A stretch of DNA of 64,000 nucleotides from Methanofollis tationis. GTDB taxonomy: Archaea > Halobacteriota > Methanomicrobia > Methanomicrobiales > Methanofollaceae. A model generated the notes under the pieces. The model was not told the origin of the DNA. It was given only the letters and a program-made list of their open reading frames with translations, and did not search any database. Location: the NCBI RefSeq assembly GCF_013377755.1, contig NZ_JABXWR010000001.1, positions 2,153,928-2,217,927 on the forward strand. Reading direction: 5' to 3'. The translations under genes were made by a program, and so were the position numbers. Below, piece after piece: positions 17,286 through 25,743 of this stretch (its first letter is position 1; every line of letters begins with the position of its first letter).

Positions 17286-17445
17286 TTCAAACACGCCAGA
17301 ATAGGATTACCATGAAAAACATTTCATGGGATATGCTTGCGTCCCCTTCCTGGACTCATATGCGATTCTACAAAGCCAAAAAAATAACATATTTGAAGAC
17401 AAAGAAAGCGTCAGAGTTCAAATCGACGAAAAAATGGCGTGAACG

Positions 17446-17454
17446 TTTAAAAAA
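17446..17454 (+). promoter_or_regulatory. Probable TATA box of the Doc-like gene
   Basis: TTTAAAAAA ends 24 bp before the ATG at 17478, and no ribosome-binding site precedes the ATG, so the transcript is probably leaderless. Confidence 0.5.
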
Positions 17455-17477
17455 TCGAATGATGTTTTGCTGGCACC

Positions 17478-17897
17478 ATGAACACCCCGGAAAAACTCAG
17501 CCCTCTTGCGCGGCACATTATCTTCATACAGGCAGAGATAATCCACAAAAGCGATCTACCAGAGGATCGAGGCGCCGCGGGAGTTGTGAGGGATTACGGA
17601 GTATTTGGTTCAATCGATTTTTTCTTAGACTATGAAGCGAAATTTGACACCATGGCCGATTCAGTACACCGCGCAGCGTGGATCCTTTATGCAATAGCGG
17701 TTCGGCATCCTTTCCAGAATGGAAATAAGCGCACTGCCTTTGTCGTTGTGGATGCTCTTCTTCGAGAAGAGTGGGGATTTCATATCGGTGCCCCACAGAG
17801 AGAAAAAGGGAAATTTTTGATCGAAGTTGCAGATTATCAGCATGATGTTGATGATGTCGAGCGGTGGATCTGGAAATATCTTGAAAAAAATGGTTAG
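17478..17897 (+). CDS. Fic/Doc-family protein (Doc-type toxin)
   Basis: The 139-residue protein has the Fic-domain signature HPFQNGNKRTA at residues 77-87, with catalytic His77 and the phosphate-binding NGNKR loop. Its length and late motif position match Doc (death on curing), a kinase-like toxin that modifies elongation factor Tu; Fic enzymes proper are AMP-transferases. A Doc normally follows its antitoxin, but no Phd, AbrB or other antitoxin is recognised immediately upstream: a 38-codon frame at 17326-17442 could be a remnant. The codon usage is clearly more AT-rich than the neighbours, pointing to horizontal acquisition. Confidence 0.8.
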   Translation: MNTPEKLSPLARHIIFIQAEIIHKSDLPEDRGAAGVVRDYGVFGSIDFFLDYEAKFDTMADSVHRAAWILYAIAVRHPFQNGNKRTAFVVVDALLREEWGFHIGAPQREKGKFLIEVADYQHDVDDVERWIWKYLEKNG

Positions 17898-17987
17898 AAC
17901 ATCTCTGCTGAACTGCTCCTCCCGAGACTGGTCGAGAACGCCTGAACGCTCTCCGGCGAGGTTGTTAATAGATCCTCCCGTCAACTA

Positions 17988-18007
17988 CCCCGGCCTGAAG
18001 GCCCGGG
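17988..18007 (-). repeat. Element-end hairpin of an IS200/IS605-type element
   Basis: CCCCGGCC and GGCCCGGG form a stem around TGAA, inside the sequence TCAACTAC...GGGCTTGAG, which closely resembles the right-end hairpins of archaeal IS605/IS1341 elements. It follows the 3' end of the TnpB remnant on the minus strand. Confidence 0.6.
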
Positions 18008-18058
18008 CTTGAGACTCTATCCTGTCGATAGTTCTTGTCCAGGTGGTTGACTGTACCC

Positions 18059-18217
18059 CTACACCTCCTGGGTACACCTGTAGGTGCGTGCTCTGGCCTC
18101 GATGTTCCGAGCACCGATCAGAACGGCATGAAGCGAATGCCCACAACATTCGCAGACAAAAGACCGTCCATTCAGGTGTTTTTTGCTGATAGGGCAATCC
18201 GCCTCTATGAGGGATAA
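18059..18217 (-). pseudogene. C-terminal remnant of TnpB (IS605/IS1341 OrfB)
   Basis: The minus-strand frame preserves only the last zinc-ribbon half and RuvC-III of TnpB: the segment HLNGRSFVCECCGHSLHA followed by GARNIEAR. The third catalytic Asp of the usual HADLxGARNI is replaced by Val (HAVLIGARNI), and the first CxxC and everything upstream are missing, so it is dead. Its upstream edge meets the dispersed repeat near 18220, and the element-end hairpin is downstream at 17988-18007. Confidence 0.7.
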
Positions 18218-18305
18218 AACCAGGACAGGGACAGAAACCCACAAAAGCGCCCCGACACACCCATCCATCATTTGTCATCGGCAGGTTCTCAGTCCTACCT
18301 TTCCC

Positions 18306-18355
18306 CGCGCATCCAGGGGCAATCCTGCGCGGGGGTCCGGGGGTGCAACCCCCGG
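18306..18355 (+). repeat. Dispersed composite repeat, partial copy
   Basis: CGCGCATCCAGGGGCAATC leader, then CCGGGGGT/AACCCCCGG hairpin at 18337-18355. The 80 bp to its left (about 18228-18290, with GACAGGGACAGAAACCCACAAAA and CCATCCATCATT) match the tail of copy 1 at about 16447-16500. The 82-bp palindrome part is absent. Confidence 0.65.
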
Positions 18356-18451
18356 CGCGAGGAGGGCGTTGCGGGAACGTACGGGAAATCAAACAAACCC
18401 CTGCCGGGGCAACCTGCTGCCAACGGGCGTGGAAAAGAGGAGTGACAGGGG

Positions 18452-19069
18452 TTACTGCCCTGATTTTCGCCGCATCAGCAGGAACGGGACGAGCAGCACC
18501 GCCGCCACGGTGAACCAGACAGCCCCGAAGATCAGGAGGAGGCGCTCCTGGCCAGAATCATAGAAGCGGACCTCCACAAACCTGGTCCCGTCCCAGCGGA
18601 TCACGGTGGCGTTGTCTTCCTGTGAGATTGTCCCCCCCTCGCTTACCCGGCCGAGGAGGGGGTTTTGCACGTTGAGCCCCTCAGGGAGGGTGACGGCGAT
18701 CGCCGACGGCTCTTCAAGGAGGACCTGGAGATTTTTCAAAACGATCTCGGCCTCGTAACTGACCGTGACGTTCCCCCTCTCAAAGGCGATGGTGTTCCGG
18801 TCTTTCTGGGTATAACTGCAGTTATCGCCGCATTCGCCTGAGACGGTGACGTTTTTCACCGTGAGGGGCAACCGCTCGCCGAGCATCCCGGCCTCCCAGA
18901 AGGCGTACTCCTCTGCGTCGGTGAGGGTGACCTCACCGATATAGGCCTCCCCTCCCGGCAGTACGGTCACCGTTGCGTTATAGGCTGCGGCCTGCACCGT
19001 CAGGAGGACAAGTGCAGCACAGAGAGCAATGCCTGCTCGGTAGCGTCGATCTCGATCGGAGGTGGACAT
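18452..19069 (-). CDS. Membrane-anchored exported protein (DUF5803-like)
   Basis: The 205-residue protein has a signal peptide (about residues 10-28, hydrophobic and ending AAA), an extracellular beta-rich domain with a C-x3-C pair (CGDNC) near 75-79, and one C-terminal membrane helix (about 178-199) followed by MRRKSGQ. It resembles the Methanomicrobia DUF5803 family, whose function is unknown. Its start overlaps the end of thrC by 70 bp, an unusually long overlap; the signal peptide lies inside it, which supports the start. Confidence 0.65.
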   Translation of the reverse strand: MSTSDRDRRYRAGIALCAALVLLTVQAAAYNATVTVLPGGEAYIGEVTLTDAEEYAFWEAGMLGERLPLTVKNVTVSGECGDNCSYTQKDRNTIAFERGNVTVSYEAEIVLKNLQVLLEEPSAIAVTLPEGLNVQNPLLGRVSEGGTISQEDNATVIRWDGTRFVEVRFYDSGQERLLLIFGAVWFTVAAVLLVPFLLMRRKSGQ

Positions 19070-20211
19070 TGTCTGATCACTGTTTCCGGGTCTTTGAGAA
19101 GGTGGCCGGTCACCACGCAGACGATCCGCTCGTCCCGGTCGATCCGCCCTTCTTCAACCAGCTTTCTGATGCCGGCAACCGATGCGGCCGATGCGGGCTC
19201 GACACCGATCCCTTCCTTCTGTGCAAGGTCGCGCTGCATCGCCAGGATCTCCTCGTCGGTCACCGAGGCCGCGGTGCCGCCGGTCTTCCTGATGGCGATC
19301 AGCGCTTTCTCGCCGTTGACCGGTGCGCCGATCCGGATGGCGGTCGCCACCGTCTCCGGGTTCGCCTCGGGCACGACCGCGGGGAGGCTCCCCTGGATCG
19401 CCTGCACCAGCGGCTGCGATCCTGCCGCCTGGATCCCGGTCATCATCGGGAGGCGGTCGATGAACCCCAGGGTTTCAAGTTCCCGCAGTCCCTTGTACAC
19501 GGCCGAGATGTTGCCCGCGTTGCCCACCGGCAGCACCAGGCGGTCGGGGACGTCGCCGAGCTGGTCGACTGCCTCGAAACCGATCGTCTTCTGGCCTTCG
19601 AGCCGGTACGGGTTCACCGAGTTCAGGAGATAGATCCCGTGCTTCAGGCAGAGGTCCCTGACCATCTCGAGGGAGCGGTCGAAGTTGCCCCTGACGGCGA
19701 TCACCTTTGCGCCGTGCATCAGGGCCTGGGCGACCTTGCCGAGGGCGACCTTGCCCGCCGGGAGGAGAACGACCGCAGGGATCCCGCCTTTTGCCGCATA
19801 GGCGGCAAGGCTTGCCGAGGTGTTACCGGTGCTGGCGCATGCCACGCTCTTCATCCCGAGCTGGACGGCCATTGAGACGCCGACGGTCATCCCGCGGTCC
19901 TTGAACGAACCGGTCGGGTTCATTCCCTCATGCTTTGCATAGAGGTGCGGCAGCCCCATCTCGGCCCCGAGGCGTTCGAGGTGGTAGAGGGGCGTGCCGC
20001 CCTCCTGGAGGGTGACCGGAGGTATGGTGACCGGCAGGATTTCACGATAGCGCCAGACCGAGATCGGGCGGCGGTTCCATGCCTCTCTCGACACGTTGAT
20101 GGCGTCTAGATCATAGTCGACGGTGAGCAGGTGCCCGCACTTCGGGCAGGTATAGATGATCTCGCCGGGCGCGTATTCGGCACCGCAGTGGATGCACGCG
20201 AGATGGTACAT
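19000..20211 (-). CDS. thrC: Threonine synthase
   Basis: PLP enzyme converting O-phosphohomoserine to threonine. The 403-residue protein has an N-terminal zinc knuckle (C6, C9, C22, C25) as in archaeal long-type ThrC, the PLP Lys104 in NPTGSFKDRG, and the PLP-phosphate glycine-rich segment LPVGNAGNISA. The ATG at 20211 lacks a clear ribosome-binding site; an AT-rich element (GAAAATTC region) about 30 bp upstream suggests a leaderless transcript. Confidence 0.95.
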   Translation of the reverse strand: MYHLACIHCGAEYAPGEIIYTCPKCGHLLTVDYDLDAINVSREAWNRRPISVWRYREILPVTIPPVTLQEGGTPLYHLERLGAEMGLPHLYAKHEGMNPTGSFKDRGMTVGVSMAVQLGMKSVACASTGNTSASLAAYAAKGGIPAVVLLPAGKVALGKVAQALMHGAKVIAVRGNFDRSLEMVRDLCLKHGIYLLNSVNPYRLEGQKTIGFEAVDQLGDVPDRLVLPVGNAGNISAVYKGLRELETLGFIDRLPMMTGIQAAGSQPLVQAIQGSLPAVVPEANPETVATAIRIGAPVNGEKALIAIRKTGGTAASVTDEEILAMQRDLAQKEGIGVEPASAASVAGIRKLVEEGRIDRDERIVCVVTGHLLKDPETVIRQCPPPIEIDATEQALLSVLHLSS

Positions 20212-20252
20212 AGGGTGATATTGGTCCTTGTGGTAGATGAAAATTCGTGAAC

Positions 20253-20966
20253 CTACCGCCGGGGGCGGGCGGCGAGGAGGAAGATGACCCAGAGGGCGGC
20301 GGCAACGGCGATACCGGCATAGGGAAAGAGAGCGGCGGGGACGGCCTCAACGTTACCGGCGGCAAAGAGCCCGCCGGCGGCAACGGCCATCACGGCGGCG
20401 TAGATTGTCGGTCTGGGGTCGCCGCTGCCGGTGATGATCCCGCCGTGCGTCCGGTGTCCTGAGAGGGGGAAGAGCCATGCCACGCCGCTGCGCGTGCACG
20501 AGTCCTCGAGGAGGTGGCCGACCGCCCCCCCCAGGAAACCGAGGAGGAAGACGGTATAGCCTATGTCCCAGGGAATACGAAGGCCGATCGTCCCGATCGC
20601 CCATGCATAGGCACCGAGGACGAGGGTCATCAGGACGATCCCGATCGCCGAGTGGAGGACGCCGCGGTGGCGGGGCATCCCGCGTTCACCGAGCAGGGCG
20701 ATGAAGGGGAGGGAGATCGGGTAGTAGACCAGGTAGCGGATGGCATAGCCGAAGAACGGCAGGAAGATGAGCCGTTTTCCCTTCCCGCCGGGAATGCGGG
20801 TATGAAAGATCGCCGAGTCGTTGGCGTCGGCATCAGGGGCGAGCGCCCCGATAAAAACCCCGAAAAGGGCGGCGACCAGCCATTCTGGCGGCAGGACGGA
20901 GACCCACGGCACCAGCACGACGGCGGCGGTCGCAAGGCTGATGGAAAGGTGCTCGTCACCGTTCAC
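20253..20966 (-). CDS. YdjM-like membrane metal-dependent hydrolase (PF04307)
   Basis: A 237-residue membrane protein with about five hydrophobic segments. The family's metal-ligand pattern is present: PDADANDS near the start, HRGVLHS, and HLLEDSCTRSGV followed by PLSGHRTHGG. Family members (YdjM, LexA-regulated in E. coli) have a predicted phospholipase-like site. I chose the GTG at 20966 because GGAGG precedes it by 8 bases and it overlaps the end of the nitrilase gene by 11 bp. Confidence 0.8.
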   Translation of the reverse strand: MNGDEHLSISLATAAVVLVPWVSVLPPEWLVAALFGVFIGALAPDADANDSAIFHTRIPGGKGKRLIFLPFFGYAIRYLVYYPISLPFIALLGERGMPRHRGVLHSAIGIVLMTLVLGAYAWAIGTIGLRIPWDIGYTVFLLGFLGGAVGHLLEDSCTRSGVAWLFPLSGHRTHGGIITGSGDPRPTIYAAVMAVAAGGLFAAGNVEAVPAALFPYAGIAVAAALWVIFLLAARPRR

Positions 20967-21702
20967 AGGCGTTCCTCCATCTTGTATAGAGGTCGGGCCG
21001 CCGGTCATGCAGGACCGGGAGGACGGCGCGCATTTTCAGCACCTCGTCTTTGCGGATCTCGCCGATGAGATGGCCATGATCTGTTTTTCCCCGGAGGCTG
21101 CCGTCAGGCCCGGCGATGCATGAGCGCCCCCATGCGTTCGCCCCGGCAATATAGCACTCGGTGTCCAGGGCGCGCCCGCGGAGCAGCAGTTCCCACTGGT
21201 CGAGGCGCTCTGCCGGCCACGCCGCCGGGACGAGAATGCAATCGGCGCCGCACGCCGCATAATGGACGAAGAGTTCCGGGAACCGGAGGTCGTAGCAGAC
21301 GGCCAGGGCGAACCGAAGCCCGCCGGCGTCGAAGACCGCCGGTTCTGTGCCCGGGGTGCAGGTCAGGCCCTCGCCGCCGGGCGAGAAGAGATGGATCTTC
21401 GCATAGGTCGCCTGCACTCTCCCGTCCGGGCCGGCGGCACAGGTCAGGTTCAGAGGAGGCGGTGCGCCCCTCCAGCAGGAGCCCACGACCCAGATCCCGT
21501 ACTCGGCGGCGATGCGGCAGATCGCCGGGAGGATGGCAGGGTCAGGCCGCGCCGTCGCCGGGTTCCAGCCGGTGGCGAACTGCTCGGGGAAGAGAATGAG
21601 GTCGGCGCCCTCCGCCGCCGCAGCAGCCGCGGCCTCTTCTGCCTCTCTCAGCCCACTCTCGACCGAGACGGGCGGCGCCATCCCATAGCAGCAGACCCTC
21701 AC
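20956..21702 (-). CDS. Carbon-nitrogen hydrolase (nitrilase superfamily)
   Basis: The 248-residue protein holds the nitrilase catalytic triad: Glu40 (LFPEQF), Lys102 (YAKIHLF) and Cys136 (AVCYDLRFPELF). The CYDLRFPE context resembles omega-amidase/Nit2-type amidases, which hydrolyse small amides such as alpha-ketoglutaramate; the actual substrate is uncertain. It overlaps marC by 4 bp and the YdjM-like gene by 11 bp, so the three form an operon. Confidence 0.88.
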   Translation of the reverse strand: MRVCCYGMAPPVSVESGLREAEEAAAAAAAEGADLILFPEQFATGWNPATARPDPAILPAICRIAAEYGIWVVGSCWRGAPPPLNLTCAAGPDGRVQATYAKIHLFSPGGEGLTCTPGTEPAVFDAGGLRFALAVCYDLRFPELFVHYAACGADCILVPAAWPAERLDQWELLLRGRALDTECYIAGANAWGRSCIAGPDGSLRGKTDHGHLIGEIRKDEVLKMRAVLPVLHDRRPDLYTRWRNACER

Positions 21703-22355
21703 AATCCTGCTCCTGCCAGCATCGGGAAAGCCGTCTTGACCCCGACGATGATGAACTGGACGGCGATGGCGATGAGCATCATACCCATCAGCCTGTTAAC
21801 GGCGCGGTACTCGCGGTGACCGATCCGCCCTACGATCATCTCCGAGCGGGAGAACATCAGGTACGTGACCCCGATCGCAAGGGCGATGGCGGCGATGACG
21901 ACGGCGACCGCCGCCGGGTGAATGGTGGTCGCCTCGTTGGTGAGCACGATCACCGTCGTGATCGCACCGGGCCCGGCGATCATCGGAACGGCGAGGGGCA
22001 TCACCGCCACCTCGTCGGTATCCTGGCTCTCGTACTTCTCGGTCGCCGAGATCTTCGTCCTGGAGGTCTTCGCATAGACCATCTCCATGCCGATCCCGAA
22101 GAGGAGGAGGCCGCCGGCAATCCTGAAGGCCTCGAGGGTGATCCCGAAGAGCTGGAGGATCACGCCCCCGGCGATCGCAAAGGTGAGCAGGATGACCAGG
22201 GCGTATTTGCAGGCAATTGCGGCGACTGCCATGCGCTGGGCGTGCTCCATCGCCTCGGTCAGGGAAACGAAGAGCAGCGTCGCTGCGAGCGGGTTGGTGA
22301 TGATGAGGATGGAGGTGATGCTCAGCAGGACGAAACTCAGCAGTTCGCCATTCAT
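21699..22355 (-). CDS. MarC-family integral membrane protein
   Basis: A 218-residue protein with six predicted helices. The ITNPLAATLLFVSLTE segment near the N-terminus and VPMIAGPGAITTVIVL in the middle are the MarC-family repeats. The family was once tied to multiple antibiotic resistance, which was not confirmed; transport substrate is unknown. First gene of the marC-nitrilase-YdjM group. Confidence 0.9.
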   Translation of the reverse strand: MNGELLSFVLLSITSILIITNPLAATLLFVSLTEAMEHAQRMAVAAIACKYALVILLTFAIAGGVILQLFGITLEAFRIAGGLLLFGIGMEMVYAKTSRTKISATEKYESQDTDEVAVMPLAVPMIAGPGAITTVIVLTNEATTIHPAAVAVVIAAIALAIGVTYLMFSRSEMIVGRIGHREYRAVNRLMGMMLIAIAVQFIIVGVKTAFPMLAGAGL

Positions 22356-22400
22356 GCAGACTTTTTAGGTCTTCTTCTGGTTAATGCCTTTCGAGGCAGG

Positions 22401-22426
22401 AAAAAAAGTCCGGGGTTATCCCCGAC
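22401..22426 (-). terminator. Intrinsic-type terminator of the rpl7ae-ndk operon
   Basis: On the minus strand, 3 bp after the ndk stop, a hairpin with GTC-GGGG and CCCC-GAC-type arms around ATAA is followed by seven T. Confidence 0.7.
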
Positions 22427-22429
22427 GAT

Positions 22430-22879
22430 TCACTCGTACAGGGCCGGTTCGTCGAGCCGCGCATAGGCGACGAATTCAGCGTCTGCAAAGTGGATGGCGA
22501 TCTCGCGCGCGGCACTCTCGTCTGAGTCCGAAGCGTGGATCACGTTCTTGCCGGTCTCCATTGCCATGTCGCCCCTGATCGTTCCCGGAGCGGCGTCGGC
22601 GGGGTTCGTGGCACCCACGAGTTTCCGCACGATGGCGACCGAGCCCTTGCCCTCCCAGACCATGGCGACCACCGGGCCGGACATGATATACTCCTTGAGC
22701 GAGGGGAAGAACGGCTTTGCAACATGCTCGGCATAGTGCTCCATCACCTTCTCCTCGGAGATCATGGTGAGGTTTGCCGCCACGAGCTTGAGGCCTTTTG
22801 CCTCAAGGCGGGAGATGACAGCCCCGATGATGCCGCGCTGGACACCGTCGGGCTTGATCATCACAAAGGTCCGGTCCAT
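22430..22879 (-). CDS. ndk: Nucleoside diphosphate kinase
   Basis: Transfers phosphate from ATP to nucleoside diphosphates. The 149-residue protein has the catalytic His115 in [12 protein letters not shown] and the start [16 protein letters not shown], both invariant. The start at 22879 is 5 bp from the upstream rpl24e stop. It is the last gene of the L7Ae-S28e-L24e-Ndk operon, an arrangement common in archaea. Confidence 0.97.
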   Translation of the reverse strand: MDRTFVMIKPDGVQRGIIGAVISRLEAKGLKLVAANLTMISEEKVMEHYAEHVAKPFFPSLKEYIMSGPVVAMVWEGKGSVAIVRKLVGATNPADAAPGTIRGDMAMETGKNVIHASDSDESAAREIAIHFADAEFVAYARLDEPALYE

Positions 22880-22884
22880 CAGGC

Positions 22885-23076
22885 TCACTCCTTCCCGAGG
22901 GCCTTGCGGCCAGCTTCGGTCCAGGTGACCCGGCGGGGGACACGCTTGAGCTTGTAGTTCTTCTGGCACTTCGTCGAGCAGAAGTAGAAGAGCGCGCCGT
23001 CCTTGCGGACGAAGAGCTTCCCTGTACCGGGCTCGATCATCTCGCCGCAGAAGCTGCACTTGTAGGTCTCAACCAT
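22885..23076 (-). CDS. rpl24e: Ribosomal protein eL24
   Basis: A 63-residue protein with the zinc-ribbon CSFC (near residue 7) and CSTKC (near 33) and the basic [15 protein letters not shown] tail. Part of the large subunit. Located between rps28e (5 bp) and ndk (5 bp). Confidence 0.96.
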   Translation of the reverse strand: MVETYKCSFCGEMIEPGTGKLFVRKDGALFYFCSTKCQKNYKLKRVPRRVTWTEAGRKALGKE

Positions 23077-23081
23077 TCTCT

Positions 23082-23288
23082 TTACCGCCTCGAAAGTTTC
23101 TTCGCTTCGCGCTCGGTCTCGAGGAGCATCAGGATGTCGCCCTCGCGGATGGGGCCGACGGTGTTGCGGGTGATGATCCGGCCCTTGTTGTTACCCTCAA
23201 GGACCCGGCACTTCACCTGCATGGCTTCGCCGTGCATCCCGGTGCTGCCGATGACCTCAATGACCTCTGCGGGTGTTCCGTCTGCCAT
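23082..23288 (-). CDS. rps28e: Ribosomal protein eS28
   Basis: A 68-residue OB-fold small-subunit protein ending in the family's [14 protein letters not shown]. The [20 protein letters not shown] segment is typical. Lies 13 bp after rpl7ae. Confidence 0.96.
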   Translation of the reverse strand: MADGTPAEVIEVIGSTGMHGEAMQVKCRVLEGNNKGRIITRNTVGPIREGDILMLLETEREAKKLSRR

Positions 23289-23301
23289 CTGGAAAACCCC
23301 C

Positions 23302-23670
23302 TCAGGCCCTCAGTTCGCCGACCTGCTTGGCAACCTCTTCGACGAGTTCCTTTGCCTTGCCGGGCTTGACGATTGCTGCTGCAGCTGATCCCACGTTCAG
23401 GCCGCTTGCCGCGCCGATCTCGTTCTGCTTGCTGATGAAGATGTACGGGATTTTCTTCTCCTCGCACAGGGGTGCAAGGTGCATCACAATCTCTTCAGGC
23501 TGGACATCGGCGCCGATCAGGACGAGCTGGGCGGTGCCGCGCTCGATGCACTTGGTGGCCTCGTTGGAACCCTTCTTGATCTTGCCGGTGTCGCGGGCGA
23601 TTTCGAGCGATTCAAGCGCTTTGTTCTGGATCTCTTCCGGAACTTCAAATGTTACGTATACCTTTGCCAT
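23302..23670 (-). CDS. rpl7ae: Ribosomal protein L7Ae (eL8)
   Basis: A 122-residue kink-turn-binding protein that serves in the ribosome, box C/D and H/ACA RNPs and RNase P. The [13 protein letters not shown] segment that contacts k-turn RNA and the family's [17 protein letters not shown] are intact. The ATG at 23670 follows GAGGTGA. First gene of the operon. Confidence 0.97.
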   Translation of the reverse strand: MAKVYVTFEVPEEIQNKALESLEIARDTGKIKKGSNEATKCIERGTAQLVLIGADVQPEEIVMHLAPLCEEKKIPYIFISKQNEIGAASGLNVGSAAAAIVKPGKAKELVEEVAKQVGELRA

Positions 23671-23730
23671 GATTCACCTCATTCAGGAGCGTAGCCTCTC
23701 CTTCATCAATCATCAGTTGTGATTGAGTAG

Positions 23731-23740
23731 CCATATGAAA
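23731..23740 (-). promoter_or_regulatory. Probable TATA box of the rpl7ae operon
   Basis: TTTCATATGG on the minus strand, 61-70 bp before the rpl7ae ATG, leaving a leader that contains the GAGGTGA ribosome-binding site. Confidence 0.4.
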
Positions 23741-23766
23741 TCTACAGGAAAACTGATAAACCTTCC

Positions 23767-25743
23767 TCAGGTGCGCTCATAGACCGTAACCCCGGCGGCA
23801 TTGTACACCGGCATGAGCCCGTCCGCCGGGAGGTTGATCTGGTAGGTCTCCTCTTCGAGGTCGCCGACGTAAAGGATGGTGGCGCCGTATTTTTCCATGA
23901 GGGCAAGACACTCTGTAGGGTTCTCGTATATCGCCTGCACGTCCGCTTTACGTTTGGATATCGCGTCCCAATCGCTCCGCCACATCTGTTCGTGGAATGG
24001 CTGGCCGAGGACTGTCGGGATGCCGGTGAAGGCCGAGACGCGGCCGGCATGGGTGTAGTCGCCGCCGACCGCCTCGACGAGAATGAGGCTCCCCTCCTCT
24101 GCCTGGAGCCACGCAATGGCGGCGGCGTCGCCAGGGTGCTGCGTCTGGAGCCAGGCAAGGCCGTCCAGGGAGCGCGAGGCGTAGCCGAAGTCGAGGTCGA
24201 TCGCAAGGGGGGCGATTAAGAGGGCAAGAGCGGCGACGGCTGCAAGGGCGTGTTTCCTTTTCCCTGCGACCCGGTCGACCAGACCGGTCCCGGCGATCCG
24301 CTCGCCGAGCATCAGCAGCACGCCGGTCCCGAGGAGGATCCAGGCGACCGAGTAGCACTTGAAGACAGAGTTCAGCCGGTAATACACGCCTCCCATGTTG
24401 TCCTTCAGGTAGAAGAATTCGCAGATGATGACGATCACGAGGCCGGCGGCGCAGAGGAGGTCGATCGGCGAGAGGCGGCGGCGCGAGAGGATCGCCGCGA
24501 GCGGCAGGGCGGCGATCCCTGCGGCGACGTATCCGGCCAGGCCGAGGATCGCCGGCGCACCGAGGAGCCAGGGGCGGGCGAGGACGTCGCGGGCAGAGGC
24601 GGCATAGAGCACGGCGAGGAAAAAGCCGTGGACGAGGAGGAACTGGACGGGATCGGTGGGTGCGGTCACAAGGCCTGCCCCTTCGACCCCCGCGCCGGCG
24701 AACTGGAGGTAATAGGGGGCGTACAGGGCGATCGAGAGGGGCGGGACGGCGACGAGGAAGAGCGGATCGCCGTGCCGCCGCCAGATCAGGAGCCCTGCAA
24801 CAACGACAAGGGGGGCGTAGAGGAGGACGTCCCATGAGTTGATCGGTGGTATCGAGCCCAGGCTGACGGCGGTGCAGGCGACAAGACCGATCCTGGCGTT
24901 TCGGCCGAGCCCTTCCCACCTTGTCAGGGCATAGCAGAGGAGGAAGATGAGGAGGAACTGGCCGAAGATCCCCAGGACATGCGGGTGCAGGTCGCCCCAG
25001 AGGAAGGAGAACATGGTGTACTCGTTGATCGTTCCGTCGATGACGCGGGTGCTGTTCCAGAGGAGGGTCTGCATCGGCGTACCGGAGAGCGCCTCCCACA
25101 GGAAGGCCGGGTTTACCAGGGGAAAGATGAGGAGGGGGATCCATGCGGCCTTCGGGACGAGCAGGCGCCCGGTCGCATAGGCCATGACGGCCGCCGCCCC
25201 GAGCACGGTGGGGAGACCGAGGTTGAAGACGACGGAGGACGGCACCCCGGCCGTGATCCCGAGCGCTCCAGGCGTCCAGTATCCCATATAGTAATAGATA
25301 TCGAGGGTTCCCCCGGCAAACCAGGGGTCGAGGGGGGGGACGACCGGTTCGCGCATGATAGAGGCGAGAAAGGCGTGGTCCATGAACTTCTCGGCAAACG
25401 AGATCGTCGGGTTGACGAAGCGGAAGAGGAGCATCGAGGTGAAAAAGACGAGGAAGACGGCGTCCCAGTGTGCGAATCGTTTGAACTCCTCGACGGTGTA
25501 TTCGCGCCGCCAGAGTGCGTATGCCGCCAGGGCGGCAAAGGGCAGGAGGGCGGCCTGCACCGGGAGGTGGAGGAGGGCGAGGTACCAGGATGCGGCCCCG
25601 AAGAGGAGGATGGAGAGCGGGTATGCCGCCGGGTAGGCGAACTCCCCGAGCACCGTGGTGAGGCGCGGCCAGAGGGCGCACTGGATCGCCTTGATCAGGA
25701 CGATCCAGGAGACGACCATGAGGACCTGCGCCTCAGGGCTCAC
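23767..25743 (-). CDS. DUF2298 (YYY-domain) polytopic membrane protein
   Basis: A 658-residue protein with about a dozen membrane helices and a short C-terminal extracellular-type domain (about 530-658). It matches the DUF2298 family, including the GTLDIYYYMGYWTPG segment for which the family was nicknamed YYY, FVNPTISFAEKFMDHAF, and PPINSWDVLLY. Architecture is like GT-C glycosyltransferases, with an acidic FAEKFMDHA loop, so a role in surface glycan assembly is likely but unproven. Last gene of a four-gene minus-strand operon; its start overlaps the flippase-like gene by 11 bp. Confidence 0.82.
   Translation of the reverse strand: MSPEAQVLMVVSWIVLIKAIQCALWPRLTTVLGEFAYPAAYPLSILLFGAASWYLALLHLPVQAALLPFAALAAYALWRREYTVEEFKRFAHWDAVFLVFFTSMLLFRFVNPTISFAEKFMDHAFLASIMREPVVPPLDPWFAGGTLDIYYYMGYWTPGALGITAGVPSSVVFNLGLPTVLGAAAVMAYATGRLLVPKAAWIPLLIFPLVNPAFLWEALSGTPMQTLLWNSTRVIDGTINEYTMFSFLWGDLHPHVLGIFGQFLLIFLLCYALTRWEGLGRNARIGLVACTAVSLGSIPPINSWDVLLYAPLVVVAGLLIWRRHGDPLFLVAVPPLSIALYAPYYLQFAGAGVEGAGLVTAPTDPVQFLLVHGFFLAVLYAASARDVLARPWLLGAPAILGLAGYVAAGIAALPLAAILSRRRLSPIDLLCAAGLVIVIICEFFYLKDNMGGVYYRLNSVFKCYSVAWILLGTGVLLMLGERIAGTGLVDRVAGKRKHALAAVAALALLIAPLAIDLDFGYASRSLDGLAWLQTQHPGDAAAIAWLQAEEGSLILVEAVGGDYTHAGRVSAFTGIPTVLGQPFHEQMWRSDWDAISKRKADVQAIYENPTECLALMEKYGATILYVGDLEEETYQINLPADGLMPVYNAAGVTVYERT

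Larger units (their letters stand above)
16292..17477. other. Gene-poor island with dispersed repeats
   Basis: About 1.2 kb without a confident gene. It holds two copies of an 81-82-bp palindromic element, several short hairpins built on CCGGGGG/CCCCCGG, a possible small minus-strand peptide gene, and three copies of a TCTACAAAGCCA-like motif (16781-16794, 17073-17086 inverted, 17365-17378). The right part (about 16780-17480) is more AT-rich than flanking genes and may be acquired or decayed DNA. Confidence 0.7.

Noticed and set aside
17326..17442. Plus-strand frame of 38 codons just before the Doc-like gene, ending in QIDEKMA
   Set aside because: It reads plausibly as a protein end and could be an antitoxin remnant, but has no start signal and no recognised family; kept only as a comment.
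16271..18451. CRISPR array in the repeat island
   Set aside because: Repeats are few, 80-130 bp long and irregularly spaced with no spacer-sized units; no cas genes occur in the window.
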